From Hawksworthiomyces lignivorus (taxonomy: Eukaryota; Ascomycota; Sordariomycetes; Ophiostomatales; Ophiostomataceae): 64,000 nucleotides of DNA. The DNA is taken from NCBI GenBank assembly GCA_002917075.1, contig NTMA01000014.1, positions 434,001 to 498,000 of the forward strand, in the 5' to 3' direction. Shown one piece after another: positions 54,813 through 64,000 of this stretch (the first letter of the stretch is position 1; each line of letters opens with the position of its first letter). The position numbers were made by a program, and so were the translations under genes. The notes under the pieces were generated by a model. The model was not told the DNA's origin and made no database searches. It saw only the letters and a program-made list of their open reading frames with translations.

Positions 54813-55664
54813 TCTGAGTATCGTATTGAAGATGTGGACCTGTCCTCTATTAACCAGTCTTTTGGGTTTAATAATCTACTAATGAAAGCGAGAAAGTACC
54901 GGGAGGGTGGTGGCCTTTACAGTACGTAGATGTTTCTTCAGATTTAATTGTACATAAATATTAGGTAGTCCTCTCAACCCGTCTTTATGACGGCGCGTCA
55001 CGTAATGCCTAAACGCTGTTTTTGATTCGCACCCCGTAGAATAGACCCAATTAGAAATAGAGGACCTCCACGGTCCTACATAGCCAACTATTTAAGCCTT
55101 TATGGTGGTTGAATCATAACAAAAAGGGACAGTGTGGACTGTACGAACCACCTAAACGTCAACGAGCTTAACCCCGGCGACAGCCACGGCATTAAAGGGA
55201 CTTACACAAGATGTGCGAGTTTTGCCCACATTACGGAGTTCCATAATGCGGGCAAAACTCGCGCCCCCTGTCCAATACACAGATACCTTACCACTAAACC
55301 CAGAAAAGTATTCCTAGAACTGCCAATCAATTGGCTTCTGACCACAGATGATGACACGAGTATTGCCCATTTCTTCGTGTTTCTGGCGAGTGACATGAGT
55401 TTTGCGGTAATTCCAATTAGTTACCCGTGTTTCATCACTCCAGACGATTGAATCCTTAAGTCGTTATGGTGATTATGATTTTCCATGCAAAGCCGTTAAT
55501 ACCGGTTGGAGCGTCATTAACGCCGGTTAGAAGATTGGAATAAAAATGTGCTTTCTTCAATGATCAATTTGCTCATAAATATTCTGGGAGAAGACTCTAT
55601 TATTGGTCTTTCCATCATTGCTAAACTAGGCACCATCTGTAGAAAATTGAAACTCACCTGCATC
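54813..55664. other. Intergenic region with hairpin
   Basis: Between the P450 and aldo-keto-reductase genes. It includes a strong inverted repeat at 55215-55262 (listed separately), imperfect nearby copies of its arm, and an ACCGGTT motif repeated near 55501-55527. The frame at 55134-55451 has no domain. Confidence 0.5.
55215..55262. repeat. Perfect-arm hairpin, 48 nt
   Basis: GCGAGTTTTGCCC at 55215-55227 is the exact reverse complement of GGGCAAAACTCGC at 55250-55262. After one mismatched position the stem continues with CATTA/TAATG, leaving a 10-nt loop. Related imperfect arms (GAGTTTTGCGG near 55398, ACGAGTATTGCCC near 55356) follow within 150 nt. It may be a mobile-element remnant or a structured element. 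Confidence 0.75.
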
Positions 55665-56932
55665 ATGTCTTCCTCTGAGCACGTATACGAGAGTGATAAG
55701 ATCACTAAGCCGCCTCCACCAAACATTGCATACAACAGACTGGGCAACTCAGGCTTGAAAATCTCCAAAATAATTCTGGGGGCTATGTCGTATGGTAGCA
55801 AAGACTGGCAGCGTTGGGTCCTGGAAGAAGCTGAAGCTCTTCCTCTCCTCGAGTACGCCTATAACGTCGGAATCAACACCTGGGATACGGCAAGTCATTG
55901 CTTGCCACTACGGTTTAGGAACACTGAATACTAATCAGCATAGGCCAATATGTACTCGAACGGTATCTCCGAATCCATTATAGGCAAAGCTCTGACTAAA
56001 TTCAAGATCCCGCGAGATCGTGTGGTCATATTATCGAAGTGCAGATTCGCTGTCAGCGAACCGGACGAGCCCCAACTTAATATGTTTGAAGCGAGAGTAA
56101 ACGATGGTCGGCTCGTGAATCGAGCGGGCTTATCTCGAAAGCACATCTTCGACGCTGTGCAGTCTAGCATGAGGCGACTGGGCACATACATAGATGTGCT
56201 ACAGATACATCGTATGGATCAGGATGTGCCTCGGGAGGAGACTATGAGGGCACTAAATGATGTAGTCGAGATGGGGTGGGTTCGTTATATCGGTGCCAGC
56301 TCGGTACGATTTAAGTTTCTTTTCAGCTAAGGTCTTCGCGACACAAGATTACTGACGTGTGCCAAAGATGCCTGCTTGGGAATTCCAGACCCTGCAAAAT
56401 ATTGCCAAATCCCACGGGTGGCACCAATTTATTTCGATGCAAAATTATTACAATCTCCTCTATCGCGAGGATGAGCACGAAATGATCCCATATTGCAAAG
56501 ACGCTGGCATTGGCTTGATTCCTGTAAGCGGTTGCTGGGTGAATGTTCTCAGTGTCTCTGATATTGATTTGCATGGTCTAGTGGTCCCCAATTGCGAGAG
56601 GTGTACTCGCACGTCCCTGGAACGGTATTGATTCGAACACTACTTTGCGATCCCAACATGACATAGCGCAATCGATCCTTTATGACCGAGACAGTATTGT
56701 CGATAAAGCTATTGTCGATGCAGTTGAAGAGGTGGCCAAGGCCAGGAATCTCTCAATGGCGGTGGTTGCCACTGCGTGGTGTCTGAGAAAAGGGGTCAAC
56801 CCCATCGTCGGTCTCAATAGCAGAGAGCGTATTGATGAAGCAGTCGCAGCGTCAAAGGTTGATTTAACTGAAGAGGAAGTCGCCAAGCTTGAGGAGTTTT
56901 ATCAGCCAAAGGCTGTCATCGGATACAACTGA
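55665..56932 (+). CDS. Aldo-keto reductase, 363 aa, with GC-AG intron
   Basis: Exons: 55665-55889, 55944-56303, 56368-56523 and 56582-56932. The first intron is GC-AG (GCAAGT...CATAG, branch ACTAAT); the others are GT-AG. The joined frame is 363 residues with the AKR tetrad: Asp74, Tyr79 (DTANMYSNG), Lys107 (ILSK) and His164 (LQIHRMD). The NADPH-site segments IPWSPIARGVL and GLNSRERIDEA are intact. These enzymes reduce aldehydes or ketones with NADPH in the cytosol. The overall pattern recalls versiconal hemiacetal acetate reductase-like AKRs of secondary metabolism, but many such proteins act elsewhere. Simple frame-finding splits the gene in four and hides that it is intact. Confidence 0.9.
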
Positions 56933-57285
56933 GTTGAGATATATCGATGGTGTGCTCTAATATTCTCTCGATGGAGAAACCGTCCGTAGATGTCTTTGCC
57001 AGTATGAATTACCAGACTGCAGAGATTCCTCGTGATCCCATATTTGCTATGTGCCTTGGGCTCAAATTTAGAACAGCGCTTTCTGCCTCTAACCTGTAAT
57101 ATCATTGCTAAACGAGGATTTTATTTTAGTTAGAGCTGATATGGGAAGCTCCAATTCTTTTTAGTTTTGCATCCAACACTACATGTCGACAGGGCGTTTC
57201 AAATCACCGAAAAAAACTAGAAGCAAGAAACGCGACCTCCGTAACAGCTAACAAAAGTAGGAAAACACTACCGTAAAAACCGGCC
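56933..57285. other. Convergent intergenic spacer
   Basis: 3' flanks of the aldo-keto reductase and tandem Gfa genes. No gene seen. Confidence 0.5.
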
Positions 57286-58512
57286 CTATCCACCGATGTC
57301 AAATGTCCCCGCCTCGCTGTAGGTCGCGGTGCCCCAGGCGGCGAAGCCCTCGCTGAGACCGCTCGCAAAGTCGGCGTGGTACCGCTGCCCGCTCCCCGGC
57401 CAGGCGAGCCTGCCGGCCCGCCACCGCAGCCAGTTGTGCGCGCTCACACCCTCGGGGGCCCGCAGCAGCGCAGCAGCCACGTCGACCACCTCGTCGCGGT
57501 CGTCGCCCTCGTGGTCGCTGCGGCTTGGGCCGGTGACGAAGACGGTGGCGCCGCAGACGCTGCAGAACGCGCGCCGTGTGCCCGTCGCGGGCGACGAGTA
57601 GCGCGACAGCGTGCCAAACACGAGCGTGGCGGGCACTCGCGGGCTGGTCCGCGACAGCGGCACGAACGCCCAGCCCACGACGTGCGCACCGCTGACGCGC
57701 CGGCAGTCGTCGCAGGCGTCGAGGCACGCCGCCCAGCGGGTCTTGTCGCCGGGCGGCGCGAAGCGGGCGAGGAAGGACGGGTCAACGGTAGGGCACTTCT
57801 CGTTACCTGCTGGCAGCGGCGCATTCGGCCGCGCGATCGTGAAGCTGACGCCTTCGCAGTGGCAGGCAACCCGGACGACCTCGCTGCCTTCGGCGTCGTG
57901 CTCGGCCTCTGTAGGTGCGTACGGCTCGTCAGCCATCGGGAAATTGGGATCGCCGGCGGGCGGGTTCCATGACGGGAGGGCGCGACCGTTTTCGGCAGTG
58001 CCGAGGCGGGGGAGCCACTGGTGGAACCCCGATGGGGCCGATTTGGTGAGGGCGTGGCTGCGGATGGAGAAGGCTTGTTCCGGCCTGCCGTCGTCGTGCA
58101 GCCCCGGTCCGAAGAGCGACGAGGCGATGCGCCACTCGGGGATTTTCCCCGCGGCGGCATATACATTTGAGCCGTCGGGCGCCTCCTCCCAGTCCTCGTC
58201 GCCGATATGGCACCCGCACGTCTTGCAAAAGTAGCGCGTGGCGGCGGCGCGAGCGTGGCGGTAGCCCGTGCAGGAGCTCGTGAGTGAGGAGGGGGCGACG
58301 AATTGGGGCACGATACCGGCAGGCAGCGGCGCGTGGAAGCAGCTATAAGTGCCGTGAGTGAGGCGGCAGACGGAGCAGTGGCACATGTGGACACCGAGGG
58401 GTAGCTTGGCGGTGGGGACCGTGAGCGTAAAGTTGACTCCCCCACAGAAGCACTGGGCGACGAGAGTGCGTGCCGGCACCACCGAAGCTGTCTCTGCGCC
58501 TTCCGGAGCCAT
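57286..58512 (-). CDS. Tandem Gfa/CENP-V-domain protein, 408 aa
   Basis: Single exon from the ATG at 58512; the open frame extends upstream only through a GTG. It has two Gfa-type zinc domains. The first has CFCGGVNF, CHCSVCR and CKTCG (about residues 21-110). The second has CHCEGVSF, CDDCRRVSGAHVVGW and CSVCG (about 235-360). Each repeats the Cys layout of glutathione-dependent formaldehyde-activating enzymes. Duplicated forms occur in fungi, and their substrate is not known. The C-terminal region ends in YHADFASGLSEGFAAWG. GC content is very high. No signal peptide is present, so the protein is probably cytosolic. Confidence 0.83.
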   Translation of the reverse strand: MAPEGAETASVVPARTLVAQCFCGGVNFTLTVPTAKLPLGVHMCHCSVCRLTHGTYSCFHAPLPAGIVPQFVAPSSLTSSCTGYRHARAAATRYFCKTCGCHIGDEDWEEAPDGSNVYAAAGKIPEWRIASSLFGPGLHDDGRPEQAFSIRSHALTKSAPSGFHQWLPRLGTAENGRALPSWNPPAGDPNFPMADEPYAPTEAEHDAEGSEVVRVACHCEGVSFTIARPNAPLPAGNEKCPTVDPSFLARFAPPGDKTRWAACLDACDDCRRVSGAHVVGWAFVPLSRTSPRVPATLVFGTLSRYSSPATGTRRAFCSVCGATVFVTGPSRSDHEGDDRDEVVDVAAALLRAPEGVSAHNWLRWRAGRLAWPGSGQRYHADFASGLSEGFAAWGTATYSEAGTFDIGG

Positions 58513-59510
58513 GGTGGACAACCAATTGGGTATAACAATTGATGAAGAATGAGGAAAACCGAATTGGCGCGAGGGGAGATCAGTAGTGTTAATAAGATCA
58601 AATCTTATCACCTAGCAGCGTTGTGAGAAGTGGAGATTTCTACGGTTCTCAATTAGCACCAATTGATGCCAACTGTTGCCAAACAACGCAGTATTGCCCT
58701 TTCCGGTGGGCTTGTGATACATTTATATCCCGTTTCATATTTTCGTCTTTAGAGATAAAGGGAGATGAAGCTTGATCTATTCATATCGTTTGCTGTCCTG
58801 AGGAAACTAGGCAGCAGTGCTGCAGTCGACAAGAAGCTATTGACACGATGTGCACGTGCATATTGATAAGACAGCGGTCGTATCCAATGGTGAAGCAAAA
58901 TATGCCGTGAGTGTGGAGGTACCAAGAGAGCTTCCCATAACACACTTACAGGTTATTTTGCGTCGAAACCCCGCCTTTTATGTCTTCTCATCTCTAAAAA
59001 GGACTTTGAAATTCACAGAGGCTCCACTTTATCCAAACAAAAGGTAGGCTCGATTTATAGAGCATATCTAATATGATTCGGCCAAAACGAGAAATACGAA
59101 CCAAGGAGGAGAGTGATGGCATGCTTACAGAGTCTGGAGGTTAGGATGAAGTGGCAGCACCAGACCAAAACGAAAAAGATATTAAGAGCAGCTAGAAAAG
59201 AAGGGAGGCATGATAACACACATGAGACTATTTACACCTTCTAGTTAAGTATTAAAGGTACATGTGGACTGGAAACCTGGAATGCCTAATTTGCCTGATT
59301 AAACTGTAAATGGTAGCCTTGAAAGCTGACCTTTACAAGAATAAAAGAAAATAAAAAAGACAGAAAATAAGAAGGAAAGAAAACACAACCCAACATTGCC
59401 GGTGGGCTATGTCATACACAAAAAGGAAACTCTCAGGCTTATTCTGGCTTGATTCATGTCGTGTATCTCCTGCAAGCTCAAATCTGGCGCCGATGTTTGT
59501 TCTGAACGAC
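58513..59510. other. Intergenic region
   Basis: Upstream of the tandem Gfa gene and downstream of the putative GPI-protein gene. AT-rich with A-runs at 59340-59390. No gene seen. Confidence 0.5.
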
Positions 59511-60207
59511 TTAGAAGCCGTGTAGGAGGATCGAGAGACCAGCGAGGCCTGAAATCAGCCCAATGGAAATGGAGCGGGAGGTGTCGTCAGCACCGCTAGT
59601 GGTGGTGCCAGACGACGACCCAGATCTACCAGAGGAGCTCGACGATCCAGAACCCGACGACCCGCTCGTGTGAGTGCTGGCAGCAGCCGTAGCCGTGGTC
59701 TCAGAGCCTGCTCCAGACCCAGAGCCAGAGCCTAACGTGGGAGTAGGAAGAGTGGTGCCAATAACCGAGTCGGCCAGGGAGAGAGCGGAAGGGACAAGGG
59801 CGGAAGCTAGCGAAAGCGCAGAGGAGGCAGCTGGGGGGATGTCAGTGGCCGTAGAAACGCCCTTGCCGGTCGCCGAAGAATCGGAGCCGCCCGACGACGA
59901 CCCATGCGCTGCTTCAACCTTGCTAGTGTAGTCGGGGTCGTCAACATAGACCTTGGCCTTGCAGGATGAGCTGGAGACGCTGTCGACACAGCAGTACATG
60001 TCATCGCCGTCCTGGTAACCGGTACCGGGGCAGCATTGGAAGATGTTGTTGGTGCCAATGATAGTTTCGTCCGACGGGCAAGAAGGCAGCTTTAACATTG
60101 TTAGTCGAAAGTCAAGACCACGCGGAGAGACAGTTGTTACGTACCGAAGCTGCGGTTACAGCAGTGGCAGCCGCAATGCAGAGTGCGAGAGTCTTGGATG
60201 AAACCAT
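59511..60207 (-). CDS. Ser-rich six-Cys secreted protein, probable GPI anchor, 213 aa
   Basis: Exons 60207-60145 and 60089-59511, with a 55-nt GTACGT...AAAG intron, join to 213 residues. The start MVSSKTLALCIAAATAVTAA is a signal peptide. A short Cys domain follows with the pattern C-x14-CC-x12-CC-x8-C. Then comes a long Ser/Thr/Gly-rich region typical of O-glycosylated stalks. The C-terminus (SIGLISGLAGLSILLHGF) is hydrophobic after a small-residue stretch, as in GPI-anchor signals. The protein is probably attached to the cell wall or plasma membrane. I recognise no named family, and the CC...CC pattern is not a full hydrophobin (eight Cys) layout. Confidence 0.8.
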
Positions 60208-61306
60208 GGTGATGGTTGGGGAAAAAAAGCAAGCAGTGAATGATGTCGAGAGACCGTAAGGAAGTATTATCAAGAAAAGTATGAAGTGTCAAGGAAATTG
60301 GCGAGGTTTTTGTCAAGCGAAAGAATGTATGATGCTGTGAGAACGAATCTATCCTTTCCAATATTGCGAGGAGATGTCGCCTCTTTATATCTGTTCTGCC
60401 GCAGTTCTACTGCCCCTTTTCTTACTGTCCTCATTTCTCATTTGCTGTTGAACGAGTGATGCTCCAACGGACGCTCGCCAAGGATTGAGCATCGGAGTGA
60501 CCGCATCGACTGATTGAAATTGGCGGTCCAGTCTCACTGCCACCGAAGCAGACGTTGCTGGAAACGGATACCATTGAGCATCACACCAAGAGCTTACGAC
60601 AAGGAAGCACCGGAAATAGGATCAAGCTCCACGGTCAAGGGAAGCCTGACTTGTCCAGGCAGCCTTCCCAAGCGTTTTATTCTAAATTCTAGAAGTGAGG
60701 TCATCCGTATCATTTCACGGAGAATTAAGGACTATGACATGAAAATTTTAGACGCGAGTCTGCAGGGATGGATCTCATAATCAGATACCCACAACGTTAT
60801 TTGAGGCTGAGATCGTGGCCGTTGGGACATTAGCAGCGCGAAACCCTCCCAAACAGGAAATTCTTTTTCATTTATGGGGTTCGAGACCACCATTCCTCGC
60901 CCATCGTTGCAAAATAAGCTTACCCATATGCCTAGCGTCCCCGTAGTGTCAACTTTCCGTGTGATATAATTTTCTTTACACGTTCCCAGAAAGCGCCCTC
61001 TTTGCTTCTTTGGGAAAGACAATAACACAGCTAACTCAGCTTACCGACACTGCGGCTTCTTGAACCTCTCACTTTTAGCAATACTGCGCCGGAGAGTCAG
61101 CCATCGCAGTTCTCAATGTAGGAGATGAAGTGGTGATGGGGTCAAGAGGCATAAATGCCAAAATGTAGTATATAACAGACGAGTTCCTTCGACTGAAAAA
61201 CATGAACAAGAACGGCCATCCTTAGCGCACACATCTCCGAGTCGCTTTCCTGTCGCTTACTCTTACAGTCGCTTTGAATTAGTGCCTTTCTTCTCGTTTC
61301 TTCAAG
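60208..61306. other. Divergent intergenic region
   Basis: Shared upstream DNA of the putative GPI-protein and S33 peptidase genes, with TATATAA at 61169-61175 on the peptidase side. A frame at 60514-60780 has no domain. No gene seen. Confidence 0.5.
61169..61175 (+). promoter_or_regulatory. Probable TATA box of S33 peptidase gene
   Basis: TATATAA lies 132 nt upstream of the ATG at 61307. Assigned by motif and distance. Confidence 0.4.
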
Positions 61307-62925
61307 ATGAAACTGCCCTCGGCCCTTTTGGCTTTAGCCCCTCTTACCGGGGCCATAACCTTGGATGTCGCAAACAGAACCATCGAATGGGAGAATTGTC
61401 CTGCCTACATATCTGGCACCCAAGATACAGTTGCCCAGTGCGGGTACGTCTCTCTCCCGGTCGACTGGGACTTTCCGGAACAAGGAGAGTTCATCTTAGG
61501 GCTAGCTAAGTATCCTGCTCGGAAGCCCCAGGTAGTTGTCGAGGATATCTTACGACTGTTTTAGTGCTGAGTGGTCCAAGTTAACGCATTGGAAAATAGG
61601 AGCGGATGGGTAACATCTTCTGGCAGCCGGGTGGGCCCGGAGAACCAGCGACGCAGCATATTGGTCTAATCGAGAAGGGGGCGTTTTATGTCGGCCCAGA
61701 CTTGCTGGACCACTTTGACATAATTGGCATTGATATCCGGGGGACGGGCCTGAGCAGCCCCATCAACTGCGACGCCGACATCTATAACGCGCGCAAACCG
61801 TGGCCCGTCGAGACGCAGGAAGACTGGGATACTTTCGTCAGCATAAACAAGGCATTTCGGCAGAGCTGCCTCAAAAAATCCGGCAGCAACCTGATCGATT
61901 ATATGGATTCCATCAGCATCGCGCGTGACTATGAGGCCATCCGCCTGATCCTCGGCGGGGAGAAAATGAACTGGCTTGGCATGTCTTACGGCACCATGCT
62001 GGGATCCATCTACGCTGAGCAGTTCCCCTACAATATACGCAGCATGTCTCTGGACGGCGTCATCGCGGTGCCCACTGAGCGGTTCCAGTACTTCTCCGAG
62101 TCGGCCGCCGGCATGGAGGCTACGTTCAGGGCCGCCCTCGAGTACTGTCCGGCACACCCTGACGATGTCTCGTGCCCGCCCGGCGTTGACTACAGCAAGC
62201 TTAATAGGTCTATCACAGAGCAGTGGCAGAACATCCTGGCTGCGGCTGCTAAGAGTCCGCTCGCCTGCGTCGAACCGGCCTTTTGCCCACAGCCCAATAT
62301 GACGGTTTCTGATATCCAGTATGCTGCCTCCCAGTGGCTCTACACGCACGCGAGATGGGGTTTGATGACGGCGCGCATCCTCAACGCTACTGTACGGGGA
62401 GATGCCACGCCCTTTGCTGAGGGGATCGCGACGGTCATCAACGAAGACGACACCCGCACACTGCAGGGGTACACCAACGCCTACAAGTATTCGAACCGCG
62501 CCGTCATCTGCCAGGACATGCCACACAACTATGAGGCCGTGGATATGAAGATCCTCGACACAATCACCAAGGTGCTCAGTCCCTTCTCAGGCACCGCAAC
62601 ACCAGCCTACGCGTTCCAGATGAACTGCATTGGCTGGCCGGGCAATGTGCGTGACAAGCCGCACGACGTGCAAATTCCCCGCACCGAGAAACTGCCTACC
62701 ATCCTCATGAGCCAGCTGCTGTACGACCCGGCGACGCCCATCTCCGTGGGCCAGCGACTCCGCGAGAACATCGGCGAGGACCGAGTGGTCAGCGTGTTCC
62801 GCAACAGCGGGGGCCACGGCGTCTACCAGCAGTTGGACGCGAACACGTCAGCCATTGTGGCGGCCATCAACGCCTACATGTTCAATCTCACTCTACCTGA
62901 GGACGGTAAAGTGTTCGAATCGTAA
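61307..62925 (+). CDS. Secreted S33 alpha/beta-hydrolase peptidase (tripeptidyl aminopeptidase-like), 516 aa
   Basis: Exons 61307-61531 and 61600-62925, with a 68-nt GTAGTT...ATAG intron. A signal peptide of about 16 residues (LPSALLALAPLTGA) starts the protein. The oxyanion segment QPGGPGE follows the intron. The nucleophile is Ser204 in GMSYG, with Asp451 in YDPATP and His481 in GGHG, so the triad is complete. The RGTGLSSP motif and C-terminal TAP-like domain match the S33 family, which removes short N-terminal peptides or prolyl residues extracellularly. Several Cys and N-glycosylation sequons suit secretion. No lesion was found. Confidence 0.88.
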
Positions 62926-63393
62926 ACTGATCTCAGAACATCGCAAGTTAATTTCTGTAAATGGATACTTGAAATAATGGATGTGGTAGTGTTAGTATTT
63001 CTTTGCTCTGCTTCTTCAATTTTTGATTTAGACTTTAGTACAAGACAAGATCTACCAAATTAAATTTGATATGACCCCCATTCAGAAATCCACGTAGATC
63101 TGCTATGCTAAATTTCGTACGCTATTCCTAACTTTCATCCTACAGCAGTAACCCCATCACATATCTCTCTAGGGTTACTTCCGTAATACGAGAATGCCGC
63201 TAATGTGGGCCAGCCGTGATGCGAATTTGCCAAATCGGGACAATGCTGCGCACCTTGACTAAGCACGATAATCATCGTATTTAAATCGCCCTGATGCAGA
63301 TGCAGCAGGCGCACCATTTGCCCTTTTTGACTTCTGAGCCACGCCGTGAATAGTTAATCTAACCCGCGCTCAATTCTGAGGCTGAAACCAAGC
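62926..63393. other. Intergenic region
   Basis: 3' flank of the peptidase gene and upstream DNA of the regulator. AT-rich. No gene seen. Confidence 0.5.
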
Positions 63394-64000
63394 ATGCCAG
63401 CCGTACCTACGTCGAAGCGATGCCAGCGCTGCAAGAGGAGAAAGATAAAAGTACCGCTTTCTCAGATTTCCTGACAAGTTCAATGCCGGATTCCCTAGCT
63501 CCTTGTATGCTAATTGCCAGTAGTGTGACGAGTCCTGGCCAACATGTGGACAGTGTTTGAAGGCCAACTCCCCGTGCTCTGGTCCACCAGACCAGGAAAT
63601 TTTTGTATATAATGCCCACCTCCGCGCTTTCGAGACGGACAGCAGGCGGCTGTCCCGAACACCGTCCCCCTCCTCTTCAGGCACGGAAAAACCTCCCCCT
63701 GAGCCAAAGATCCGGCGTGCACTCGTTGATGTAGATGCAGCCTCGGTGCCATTGGAAGGTGGTGCAACGCTGGGCTGCCAGCGCCTCGTCTACGACAAGC
63801 TAACCAAGAATCCCACAACTGTCGCCGACCGGGTGGCGGCCCGCCTCGTTCGCTTCCTCGTCGACAGGAACGCTCACTGGAGCTTCCTGACTAGCCCAAG
63901 CTACCTCGCCCTGCTCCCATCGCGGCTGGACGGGAGCGCTGCGCTGCGAGACTGTCTCGCCCTGGCCTGCTCCACGTGGCACAAGTTCCGTGCTACGGAC
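63394..64000 (+). CDS. Zn2Cys6 transcription factor, 5' part only (runs off window)
   Basis: Exon 1 is 63394-63450 and exon 2 starts at 63534 and stays open to the window edge, giving 174 full codons. The intron is 83 nt (GTACCG...CAGTAG) with a TGCTAAT branch site. Joining gives a perfect binuclear zinc cluster: CQRCKRRKIKC, then DESWPTCGQCLKANSPC, beginning at residue 10. The linker is Ser/Pro/Glu-rich and basic (PKIRRALVD). It is followed by the start of the helical middle region. No start codon precedes exon 2, so simple frame-finding misses this gene. Its target is unknown. The rest of the gene lies outside the window. Confidence 0.85.

Noticed and set aside
55890..55943. A broken aldo-keto reductase
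   Set aside because: With only GT donors the frame fails, but the GCAAGT donor gives a perfect join and an intact enzyme.
61666..62526. 286-codon minus-strand frame over the S33 peptidase
   Set aside because: Antisense shadow; the plus-strand gene has a complete catalytic triad.
1..64000. PKS, NRPS, terpene synthase, CRISPR array, rRNA or intact transposase
   Set aside because: No frame or repeat pattern in either strand supports any of these.

Overview
The window is nuclear DNA of a filamentous ascomycete (Pezizomycotina), most likely Sordariomycetes and perhaps Hypocreales. Genes are compact and GC-rich, with introns mostly of 44-100 nt bearing GTRNGT donors and CTNAC/CTAAC branch sites. 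Intergenic DNA is AT-richer. The families are typical of these fungi: ascomycete laccase, LaeA-like methyltransferase, NACHT-WD40 NLR, siderophore transporter, Zn2Cys6 regulators, P450, DUF8021-like secreted protein and Gfa-domain proteins. The order-level placement is inference.

Layout. 1-9.3 kb: an unrecognised 498-residue protein, a MYND-finger protein whose frame is cut by one TAG, and a small secreted protein. 11.5-20.1 kb: laccase, a SET-domain protein, a secreted intradiol-dioxygenase-like protein with a Gly/Phe tail, and a Gfa-domain protein. 22.1-24.3 kb: a LaeA-like methyltransferase rebuilt from eight exons. 24.3-28 kb is gene-poor and ends in a tRNA-Arg(ACG). 28.7-32.4 kb: an NmrA/isoflavone-reductase-like protein, a short-chain dehydrogenase and a DUF8021-like secreted protein. 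32.4-35 kb is an AT-rich gap. 35-39.6 kb: a large NACHT-WD40 NLR with one in-frame TAG. 40.2-45.6 kb: a siderophore transporter and a cytochrome b5-fused sphingolipid desaturase. 47.9-56.9 kb: a sugar transporter with a probable 2-nt frameshift, a Zn2Cys6 regulator divergent from a P450, and an aldo-keto reductase with a GC-AG intron. 57.3-64 kb: a tandem Gfa-domain protein, a Ser-rich putative GPI protein, an S33 peptidase, and the 5' part of another Zn2Cys6 regulator that runs off the right edge.

How the genes might work together. Transporter, Zn2Cys6 regulator, P450 and aldo-keto reductase (47.9-56.9 kb) resemble a small catabolic or tailoring cluster, but no PKS, NRPS or terpene-synthase backbone gene lies in the window. 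Laccase, the intradiol-like protein, two Gfa-domain proteins, the NmrA-like protein and the SDR suggest handling of aromatics and small electrophiles, without evidence that they are co-regulated. Exon models were built by hand from splice signals and family conservation. The most unusual signal is that three otherwise well-preserved genes each carry one inactivating lesion.
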